Positions 1-5,066 of a stretch of 5,066 nucleotides of DNA are shown piece by piece. This DNA comes from an uncultured Clostridia bacterium (lineage in GTDB: Bacteria > Bacillota > Clostridia > Christensenellales > Pumilibacteraceae), in assembly GCA_900553555.1 (NCBI GenBank), contig USEG01000073.1:1-5066 (forward strand). The letters run 5' to 3'. Each line of letters begins with the position of its first letter. The stretch's first letter is position 1. The notes beneath the pieces were generated by a model that saw only the letters and a list, made by a program, of their open reading frames with translations, ran no database searches and was not told the origin of the DNA. The position numbers and the translations under genes are program-made.

Positions 1-651
1 ACAATCACCTACTTCCGAGTCAAAAGACATTTCTTGTGGATTGTCTACAAAAGTGGTGGGGGAGTAATTGTCCCAATAAAGGGCATATCCTTTTATTGAA
101 TGAATAAACGGAATGCAAATGCTCATGTTTTGGTTACGGAGAAATAGTTTCTGATTCCGTTGGTTCACTTTTCCTGTTTGTTGCTGTCCTAGTCCGTAAA
201 TCACTTCATCTTTGTCCAGTAAGAAAGCTTGACGAACATTATATGATGGAACGCCGGCGTCATCGAAGGGGGTGAATTGGGTACCATAATCTTTATCAGT
301 CAGTAATAATTTTCCTTCTTTGTCGGAAAAACGGATACCTCCGGTTTCAGGATTTACTTCTACTTGTATAACATTGCTGCTGAGTGTTACATTTTTCCCT
401 TTCTCACCGAAAGTTACAGAGGTGGTTTCCGGTGTTTTGATAATGACCAGACTTTCTTTTTTATAAGGTTTCTTAATGGGGGTTTTATAAATACGGACAA
501 TGGTGGGAGAGTAAAATTCTACTTTGACATCTATTTCTTGTGTAGTATACGTTATTCCTTGTGTGGTGTGTTGTACACTCTGTGCGATGCCATTTGTTGC
601 AATGATAGTTGTTCCAATTAGGGTTAGAGTCATTTTTTTAATAAAATTCAT
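1..651 (-). CDS. Glycoside hydrolase family 31, alpha-xylosidase/alpha-glucosidase type (N-terminal part)
   Basis: Partial gene: 217 codons from the start, open to the window edge, against roughly 700-950 residues for the family. Residues 1-23 form a Sec signal peptide (two lysines, a hydrophobic stretch, then GIA before QS), so the enzyme is exported, probably to the periplasm or outer membrane. What follows is the beta-sandwich N-domain of GH31, recognised by YGLG at about 152-155, IPF at about 180-182 and GYALYWDNYS at about 188-197. The catalytic (beta/alpha)8 barrel and its two aspartates lie outside the window, so substrate is not provable; the WDNYS segment resembles alpha-xylosidases of xyloglucan loci. 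The ATG at 651 is chosen because GAGG (663-660) sits 8 bases upstream; an in-frame ATG at 657 is the alternative. The frame is also open upstream into the regulator gene. It probably works with that regulator in a polysaccharide utilization locus. Confidence 0.85.
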   Translation of the reverse strand, partial: MNFIKKMTLTLIGTTIIATNGIAQSVQHTTQGITYTTQEIDVKVEFYSPTIVRIYKTPIKKPYKKESLVIIKTPETTSVTFGEKGKNVTLSSNVIQVEVNPETGGIRFSDKEGKLLLTDKDYGTQFTPFDDAGVPSYNVRQAFLLDKDEVIYGLGQQQTGKVNQRNQKLFLRNQNMSICIPFIHSIKGYALYWDNYSPTTFVDNPQEMSFDSEVGDC

Positions 652-731
652 ATTCATAACCTCACTAAAAATATTTTGATTCTTACGGGTTCCTATGATA
701 GCATAAACACATAGAGATGAAAAGTAACAAG

Positions 732-762
732 CCAAAATAAAAGGAGCAGTCATGCAGACAAA
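732..762 (-). promoter_or_regulatory. Candidate Bacteroides-type promoter for the GH31 gene
   Basis: On the minus strand, TTTG (762-759) is followed by 19 bases and then TATTTTGG (739-732). This approximates the known Bacteroides sigma pattern of a -33 TTTG and a -7 TAnnTTTG, with one mismatch in the -7 box. Transcription would start near 725 and leave a leader of about 75 bases before the ATG at 651. It lies in the roughly 130-base stretch between the regulator and the GH31, which supports separate transcription of the enzyme gene. AT-rich DNA can give such matches by chance. Confidence 0.4.
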
Positions 763-780
763 AGGAAAGAAAAAAATCAT

Positions 781-2685
781 AGATAATGCGGGAGCGTATT
801 CGGAGGGGCGGCATCCATACATTTCTTGGAAGCACTTACTTAGATAGCTGGAACTGCTGAAGCCTGTGCGTTCTGCTATTTCTGCAATACTGAGTTCGTT
901 TTCAGTAAGTAGTTGCGCAGCTCGTTGTAAACGGATGTTACGGATGAAAAGGCTGGGAGACTGATCTAATAAATTTACTAGTTTGCGATAAAGTCCTGTT
1001 CTTTCCATGCAAAGGTCTCGACTTAGCTGTTCTACTGAATAACCGATGACATGCATATTCTTTTCTACCTGTTCTATAGCCCGTGCTAAAAAAGCGGATT
1101 CGGTATTGGTTGTTTTAGGATGATCCGGTTGCTTGTCGTTTTCAAAGCAAGTGGAGGTTGCTGTGCCGTTCTTTTCCAGACGTGCTTTTTGTTCGGCTTC
1201 GTAATTGTTGCATTGCTCTATCAGGTTGCGGATGCGGAGTAGTAGAATTTCCTCTTTATGCCGACGCTCTATTTTTTTTCGGGTCCAACATATGTAAAGA
1301 CGGATACTTCCTACTGTAATAAATAGTAAAATGAGCAGGTAAATAGTATAAGCGGTGGTTGTTTTCCACCAAGGGGCATGGATGGTGAGTTTTATAACGG
1401 TTATTTTTCCATTCCACTGGAGAGGGGTATCGGATGCCATAACTTTGAATGTGTATTCTCCGGGAGGTAAATTAGTATAGGACGCTTGAAGCATACCATT
1501 ACCTGCTGTGGTATTGCCTGGTTTGCTGGTGAAAACATTCATCCAGTTTTTATCAATACCTTCTAATTGATAACGATAATAGGTGCGTTCACTATTGATA
1601 TAGTTCAAAGCAGAGAATTCGAAAGTGAGGAAATTCTGATTGTAGCCCAGTTCTATTTCTTTTGTATAAGGGCTGGCTTGGGGAAGTTTTATCTTTTTGC
1701 CGTATAGCCGCAAACAAGTGAACACTGGGGAATAGGGGAGTTCCGGAGTGATTGATTCATTATCAGGATTGAAGATATTGAATCCGTCTATGCCACCGAA
1801 GTAAAGTGTACCGTCCGATGCTTTGAAAACAGCCTTTGTTAGATATTCCCCTTCTAATGCGCCATCCTGTTGATTGAAATTGGTGAAGTATGGTTCTTTA
1901 TTTTTCTGATTGATGTGGATACGTGAGATTCCATTGCTTGTAGTTACCCAGATATCATTGTGATCATCTTCAATAATGCCTTGTACAAAGTTATTACTTA
2001 ATCCATTTTCACGATAAAAAATGCGTGGGGTTTGCTCGTCCGGTATAAAAAGTTCCAGACCATCTGCTGTCCCTGCCCAAGTCCAGCCTCGTGTGTCAGT
2101 ACATAGGGCCGTATATGTTTTTCCCTTGAAAAAGGCAGTTTCTGTTCCTCTGTTGAATTTCTTTTTTACTTCGGCAGGGATAGATGAATTATGTTCGGAG
2201 ATAAGGGTGCGTGTTCCATCTTTTTCAGTGGACAAGCGGTAAATATGAGTATGTTCTTTCAGATAGATCATTCCTTTATTGTCTTCGGCAAAACTTTCTA
2301 CTGCAATATCTTTTTCAGGAGCAACTGGAAAATTGTTACGGTTTATTTGGGTAAGTTTATGCATGGACGGATGGTAATATAGTAATCCTCGGTTGAGAGT
2401 TCCAATCCATAATCCTCCTTGTCGGTCTTGGAATATAGTGCTGATTTCTGTTGAGAGTCGTTGTCCGTTTTTAGTTTCCAAAATAGGAATATATTGCAGT
2501 TTTTCCTTAGTAAGATCCAGTATCCAAAAACCATGTACACAGGTTATATACGCTTTTTGATTGTCGGGGGTGATGATTAAAGTATTAAGTGCATAGTTTT
2601 CTTCAAGTATCTTTTTCCATGTCCGTTGGCATGTGTTGAAACAGAACAAACCACCTTTATATCCGTTGCGTAATTGGTAAAAGCT
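781..2685 (-). CDS. Membrane-tethered propeller/Y_Y_Y/AraC regulator (HTCS-like, no kinase), N-terminus missing
   Basis: Likely a sensor-regulator of glycan use. Reading from 2685 downward: periplasmic beta-propeller repeats of the two-component-regulator type ([13 protein letters not shown] near 2418-2380, [12 protein letters not shown] near 2082-2047, [13 protein letters not shown] near 1956-1918, [14 protein letters not shown] near 1812-1771); a Y_Y_Y domain with YYRYQLEG at 1581-1558; one transmembrane helix (about 1356-1291); a linker of about 65-85 residues with no histidine-kinase or receiver motifs; and a C-terminal AraC DNA-binding domain (about 1092-796) whose second helix-turn-helix contains [20 protein letters not shown]. 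About 635 residues are visible. The signal peptide and the first propeller blades, probably a few hundred residues, are absent because the gene meets foreign DNA at the junction. No stop codon follows the AraC domain: the frame runs on into the GH31. The end given is where the conserved domain finishes, not an observed stop. It probably controls the adjacent GH31 gene. Confidence 0.85.
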
Positions 2686-2755
2686 GTTTGGAAGTTACCT
2701 TCGTGAGCGGGTACAGTCTTGTGCCGCTTCCGCCGGCAAGTATAATCCCTTTCAT
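2657..2755 (-). CDS. rfbA: Glucose-1-phosphate thymidylyltransferase, 5' fragment only
   Basis: The ATG at 2755 opens a protein that matches the first 28 residues of RfbA/Rml[19 protein letters not shown], then [23 protein letters not shown] is the nucleotide-binding signature loop of sugar-nucleotide transferases, and SKQLLPI is the next conserved element; in intact enzymes YDKPMIYYPLS normally follows. Here the sequence switches after codon 28, reads four unrelated residues and stops at 2659-2657. The full enzyme (about 290 residues) makes dTDP-glucose from dTTP and glucose-1-phosphate, the first step to dTDP-rhamnose, in the cytoplasm. The start is supported by a textbook AAGGAGG five bases upstream. 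It is divergent from the AraC gene. The fragment cannot be functional; it most likely continues in the true source genome. Confidence 0.88.
   Translation of the reverse strand: MKGIILAGGSGTRLYPLTKVTSKQLLPITQRI
2672..2685. other. Junction between two unrelated genomes
   Basis: On the minus strand the rfbA reading is good down to the SKQLLPI codons (ending at 2672), and the regulator reading is plausible from 2685 downward ([12 protein letters not shown] in a different frame). About 14 bases therefore serve both genes, consistent with short shared sequence at a join. Both genes are truncated exactly here. The two sides also differ in codon choice and in ribosome-binding-site style. I infer a chimeric assembly or amplification product; a natural recombination is less likely. 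Confidence 0.7.
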
Positions 2756-2760
2756 TTTTT

Positions 2761-2767
2761 CCTCCTT
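2761..2767 (-). promoter_or_regulatory. Ribosome-binding site of rfbA
   Basis: AAGGAGG on the minus strand, five bases (AAAAA) before the ATG at 2755. A perfect Shine-Dalgarno like this is normal in Firmicutes and uncommon in Bacteroides, which helps assign this side of the junction. Confidence 0.85.
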
Positions 2768-2782
2768 GCGGAATGTTCCGCA
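2767..2782. repeat. Inverted repeat in the rfbA leader
   Basis: TGCGGAA, two bases, TTCCGCA: perfect 7-base arms. It abuts and shares one base with the rfbA Shine-Dalgarno. With a transcription start near 2790 it would lie at the very 5' end of the transcript. It could be an operator or a small mRNA hairpin; no family-specific operator is recognised. Confidence 0.5.
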
Positions 2783-2796
2783 CGATTGATAGTTAA

Positions 2797-2802
2797 ATTA
2801 TA
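2797..2802 (-). promoter_or_regulatory. Candidate -10 element of the rfbA promoter
   Basis: Perfect TATAAT on the minus strand (2802-2797), placing the transcription start near 2790, about 35 bases before the rfbA ATG. I see no good -35 at the usual 16-18 base spacing (the positions read close to ACTTTC), so the promoter may need an activator, or the match may be chance in AT-rich sequence. Confidence 0.45.
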
Positions 2803-2868
2803 GCGCTTTTATATCGGGCGAAAGTACTAATTTTTAATACTATTTTATCAAAAACTAATGATTTTTAT

Positions 2869-2897
2869 TTGACTACACGGGACACCGGTGTTAAAAT
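2869..2897 (+). promoter_or_regulatory. Sigma-70 type promoter of the AraC gene
   Basis: TTGACT (2869-2874), a 17-base spacer, and TAAAAT (2892-2897): one mismatch from consensus in each box with optimal spacing. Transcription would start near 2904, only about 14 bases before the ATG at 2918, so the ribosome-binding site is almost at the 5' end of the mRNA. This also excludes the GTG at 2888, which lies inside the promoter, as the start codon. Confidence 0.75.
2882..2891. promoter_or_regulatory. Palindrome in the AraC promoter spacer (possible operator)
   Basis: ACACCGGTGT is a perfect 10-base palindrome ending right against the -10 box. A repressor bound here would block RNA polymerase. AraC-family proteins usually bind direct repeats, so if this is an operator it may belong to a different regulator. 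Short palindromes also arise by chance. Confidence 0.3.
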
Positions 2898-2905
2898 ATA
2901 ACAAA

Positions 2906-2910
2906 AGGAG
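2906..2910 (+). promoter_or_regulatory. Ribosome-binding site of the AraC gene
   Basis: AGGAG seven bases before the ATG at 2918. It decides the start: the open frame extends back to a GTG at 2888, but that codon has no Shine-Dalgarno and lies upstream of the predicted transcription start. Confidence 0.85.
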
Positions 2911-2917
2911 AAAATTT

Positions 2918-3751
2918 ATGCGTTATGCACGACTGGTAAACTGCGGTTTTTTCGACATGGAAACGACATTTCCCGGTACGACGCGGACCGCCGGAAGAAA
3001 AACCGCTTTATACGAATTGGAACTCTTTTCGGAATGCAACGGAAAAGCCGTTATCGACGGCCGCGAACATACGCTCGTTCCCAACACCGCTTTGTTGTGT
3101 AAACCGGGTTCGACAAGATGCAGCATTGCCGGCTTTAAGTGCCACTTTATACACTTCGACATGCAGCCGGACAGCAAATATGCCGTAATACTGCGCGACG
3201 CTCCGGTGATTTTCGGACTGATAAACGCCGGCGAGTACAGGGACATACTCATTTCGATAATAAGACACGTGGCTATAAACGAGCGCAATACGGATTCCGA
3301 CTACACCGACGCCAAACTTACGGAGATATTGTATATGCTTGCCTGCGACGCCGAAAAAAACCGTTCTATCGAAAATATGCGCTGCAGCCGAAAATCCGGC
3401 TTTTATCCCGTGGCCGAGATGGCGGCCTATATGCGCGAACATTATGCCGAAAAAATAACGCTTTCCGTCCTGGCCGAACGGTTTTTTTATTCGCCAAACT
3501 ATATCAGAACGGTTTTTGCCGAAATTACCGGATTGTCGCCGCGCGAATATCTTGAAAAAATACGGCTCGACGAAGCCCGCCTGCTGCTACTAAGCAGTCA
3601 GTTAAGCATAGGCGATATCTCATATACTTGCGGTTTTTCGTCGCAATCTTATTTTACGTCGTTGTTTAATAAGGTTTTCGGATACACACCCGCCGCTTTC
3701 CGCCGCCAGCATGAAGACAACATAAACAATATTTTTGTAAAAACAAATTGA
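2918..3751 (+). CDS. AraC-family transcriptional regulator
   Basis: Complete gene of 277 residues, the usual length for sugar-sensing AraC proteins. Residues 1 to about 110 form a poorly conserved N-terminal part compatible with a cupin-like ligand-binding domain (VPNTALLCKPGS at about 54-65 resembles the barrel segment found in many members). Residues about 163-263 are the two helix-turn-helix AraC DNA-binding domain: first helix-turn-helix about 181-205 (TLSVLAERFFYSPNYIRTVF), second about 230-263 (SIGDISYTCGFSSQSYFTSL, then FGYTPAAFRR). No membrane segment or signal peptide is seen, so it is cytoplasmic. It is divergent from the rfbA fragment and convergent with the GH4 gene, sharing one terminator with it. 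AraC regulators next to alpha-galactosidase genes (MelR, RafR/MsmR) commonly activate alpha-galactoside use, so control of the GH4 gene is plausible but inferred. The inducer is unknown. Confidence 0.9.
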   Translation: MRYARLVNCGFFDMETTFPGTTRTAGRKTALYELELFSECNGKAVIDGREHTLVPNTALLCKPGSTRCSIAGFKCHFIHFDMQPDSKYAVILRDAPVIFGLINAGEYRDILISIIRHVAINERNTDSDYTDAKLTEILYMLACDAEKNRSIENMRCSRKSGFYPVAEMAAYMREHYAEKITLSVLAERFFYSPNYIRTVFAEITGLSPREYLEKIRLDEARLLLLSSQLSIGDISYTCGFSSQSYFTSLFNKVFGYTPAAFRRQHEDNINNIFVKTN

Positions 3752-3762
3752 CGTATACGCGT

Positions 3763-3800
3763 AAAAAACAGAACGGACGCTTTTATCCGTTCTGTTTTTT
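3763..3800. terminator. Bidirectional intrinsic terminator
   Basis: Perfect 15-base arms, AAAAAACAGAACGGA and TCCGTTCTGTTTTTT, around an 8-base loop. The stem is flanked by an A run on the left and a T run on the right, so each strand gives a hairpin followed by six U. It lies between the convergent AraC and GH4 stop codons and should end transcripts from both. Confidence 0.9.
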
Positions 3801-3819
3801 CTGTTTTATATCGCTGCGA

Positions 3820-3833
3820 TTTAAGCGCTTAAA
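3820..3833. repeat. 14-base palindrome over the GH4 stop codon
   Basis: TTTAAGCGCTTAAA is perfectly self-complementary and includes the TAA stop (3831-3829) of the GH4 gene. It could add a small hairpin ahead of the main terminator or be a chance protein-binding palindrome. No function is assigned. Confidence 0.3.
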
Positions 3834-5066
3834 ACACGGGATAACCCGCCTTGGTGTGCGCTTCAATAAGTTCGTCGCACATAGATATTATGTCGTCGAT
3901 GGACAATTCGGCTCCGGTGTGCGGGTCGAGCATTGCCGCCTGATAAACGTGTTCCTTTTTGCCGGTGACTGCGGCTTCTATCGTAAGCAGCTGGCAGTTG
4001 ATATCCAGCATATTCATGGCGGCACACTGTACGGGCAGTCTGCCTATATGGGTGGGATGTATTCCGCTGCCGTCGACCAGACAAGGCACTTCTACACACG
4101 CGTCGGAGGGAAGGTTGTCGATAAGTCCGGTATTGAGGACGTTGCCTCCTATCTTATAGGGCTGATTTGTAACCATCGCTTCCATTATACGCGACGCATA
4201 CTCGCGAGAACGGGTGTGCTCTACGTCGCCGCCGTTGAGCAGTTCCTGCTTTTGCTGTTCCCACTTATTGATTTGATTGACGCAACGGCGCGGATATTCG
4301 TCCAGCGGAATGTTGAATCTTTCGATGAGTTCGGGATAGCGGGACTTGATGTAAAAATAGTTGTACTCGGCGTTGTGTTCGCTGCTCTCCGTGCAATAAT
4401 AGCCCAATTTGTCGATATAATCGTAACGCACCATATCTCCGTGTTTTTCGGACGCATTTTTTGCTTTGGCGCGGCGCTTTATCTCGGGATATAGATCCAC
4501 TCCGTTTTTATCGCGGATTTCCAACAGCCATCCCATATGGTTTATGCCGGCTATAAGCTCGCTGCCTATCTGTACATCCTCCATTCCCAGTCCCTTTAAC
4601 AAATCGCGCGAGCAAACTTGCACGCTGTGGCACAAACCCACCGTCTTTACGTTTGTGTACCGTTGCATAAAGCCCGACAGTATGGCCATGGGGTTGGTGT
4701 AATTGAGCAGCCAAGCGTCGGGACACACTTCCTGCATATCGGCGGCAAAATCTTTAAGCACGTGTATAGTGCGCAAACCGCGGAATATACCGCCTATTCC
4801 CAGGGTATCGCCTATCGTCTGGCGCAGGCCGTACTTTTTGGGCACTTCAAAATCGATGATCGTGCACGGGTCGTACAATCCCACTTGTATGGCGTTGATG
4901 ACAAAGCGCGCGCCCTTTAACGCCGCTTTACGCTCGGAAACGCCGAGATATTTCTTGATGGTGGCCTTATCGGCGTTGTACTTTTTGTTTAACGCCTCCA
5001 CCACAAGGTACGACTCTTCCAGTCTGTGCGCGTCGATGTCGTACAACGCGATCTCGCAGTCATTAA
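3829..5066 (-). CDS. Glycoside hydrolase family 4, alpha-galactosidase type (5' end cut off)
   Basis: 411 residues are visible, ending at TAA 3831-3829. The frame is open through the right edge, and the missing start (roughly 25-30 residues) should hold the GAGS-type NAD loop. GH4 enzymes cleave glycosides in the cytoplasm by an NAD+ and Mn2+ dependent oxidation-elimination route. Seen motifs, by visible residue: LYDID at 7-11 (end of the nucleotide-binding beta strand, acidic residue for the NAD ribose), GDTLGIGGIFRGLRTI at 85-100, NYTNPMA at 121-127, GLCHSVQ at 143-149 with the metal-ligand Cys145, AGINHM at 172-177 with the metal-ligand His176, and YYCTESSEH at 222-230. These match the MelA-type alpha-galactosidase branch; related alpha-glucosidase or alpha-galacturonidase activity cannot be excluded without the full sequence. 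There is no signal peptide in the visible part. The gene converges on the AraC gene and shares its terminator. The TTG at 5046 is internal, not the start. Confidence 0.92.
   Translation of the reverse strand, partial: NDCEIALYDIDAHRLEESYLVVEALNKKYNADKATIKKYLGVSERKAALKGARFVINAIQVGLYDPCTIIDFEVPKKYGLRQTIGDTLGIGGIFRGLRTIHVLKDFAADMQEVCPDAWLLNYTNPMAILSGFMQRYTNVKTVGLCHSVQVCSRDLLKGLGMEDVQIGSELIAGINHMGWLLEIRDKNGVDLYPEIKRRAKAKNASEKHGDMVRYDYIDKLGYYCTESSEHNAEYNYFYIKSRYPELIERFNIPLDEYPRRCVNQINKWEQQKQELLNGGDVEHTRSREYASRIMEAMVTNQPYKIGGNVLNTGLIDNLPSDACVEVPCLVDGSGIHPTHIGRLPVQCAAMNMLDINCQLLTIEAAVTGKKEHVYQAAMLDPHTGAELSIDDIISMCDELIEAHTKAGYPVF

Noticed and set aside
364..621. Plus-strand 85-codon open frame
   Set aside because: It is antisense to the GH31 N-domain and signal peptide; its composition is that of a complementary-strand shadow.
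658..780. Hydrophobic stretch (MIFFFPFVCMTAPFILACYF) as a real transmembrane helix of a fusion protein
   Set aside because: It is low-complexity translation of AT-rich inter-gene DNA containing a promoter candidate, is followed by a separate signal peptide, and no known HTCS-like protein continues this way after the AraC domain.
2577..2783. Minus-strand 68-codon open frame across the junction
   Set aside because: It is the wrong frame for both rfbA and the regulator and exists only because the two sequences are joined.
2888..2917. GTG at 2888 as the start of the AraC protein
   Set aside because: It lies inside the promoter spacer, upstream of the predicted transcription start, and has no Shine-Dalgarno; the ATG at 2918 has AGGAG at seven bases.
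3008..3442. Antisense open frames of 121 and 144 codons opposite the AraC gene
   Set aside because: They are shadows of a well-supported AraC gene, with no family resemblance and no start signals.
3748..4494. Plus-strand open frame of 248 codons
   Set aside because: It lies wholly opposite the GH4 coding sequence, has no ribosome-binding site, starts inside the AraC stop region and encodes nothing recognisable; it is an antisense shadow.
1..5066. CRISPR arrays, tRNA or rRNA genes, insertion sequences, integrases
   Set aside because: No repeat-spacer pattern, cloverleaf, rRNA-like segment, transposase motif or terminal inverted repeats were seen. In particular, no mobile element is visible at the 2672-2685 junction to explain it as an insertion.

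Overview
The window looks like two unrelated pieces of gut-type bacterial DNA joined at about positions 2672-2685. The left piece (1 to about 2680) reads as Bacteroides or a close relative. It carries, on the minus strand, the C-terminal part of a membrane-spanning propeller/Y_Y_Y/AraC regulator related to the hybrid two-component systems of polysaccharide utilization loci. Downstream of it is the N-terminal third of a secreted family 31 glycoside hydrolase. The region between them holds a Bacteroides-style -33/-7 promoter candidate and only a weak ribosome-binding site. The right piece (about 2680 to 5066) reads as a Firmicutes/Clostridia-type organism, with strong AGGAG and AAGGAGG ribosome-binding sites, sigma-70 type promoters, an AraC regulator and a family 4 glycosidase.

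Layout, left to right: GH31 start (1-651, minus, continues off the left edge); about 130 bases of upstream region; sensor/regulator (about 781-2685, minus, N-terminus missing); junction; the first 28 codons of a glucose-1-phosphate thymidylyltransferase, rfbA/rmlA (2755 down to 2672, minus), cut off at the junction; a divergent promoter region (2756-2917); an AraC-family regulator (2918-3751, plus); a perfect-stem bidirectional terminator (3763-3800); and a GH4 alpha-galactosidase-type enzyme (3829-5066, minus, continues off the right edge).

The left pair fits one job: sensing a glycan fragment in the periplasm and switching on a secreted alpha-glycosidase. The right pair may be a second sugar module, a cytoplasmic AraC regulator converging on an NAD/Mn-dependent alpha-galactosidase. 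Nothing ties the two pieces together, and both genes at the junction are broken there, so an assembly or amplification chimera is the simplest explanation.

One reading frame on the minus strand stays open from 2694 to base 1. It runs through the regulator, the inter-gene region and the GH31 start with no stop codon, so regulator and enzyme appear fused as sequenced. I think they are two genes with a lost or mis-sequenced stop. I see no convincing undescribed system here; the most notable points are the junction, the missing stop, and the one-component form of the regulator, which lacks kinase and receiver domains.
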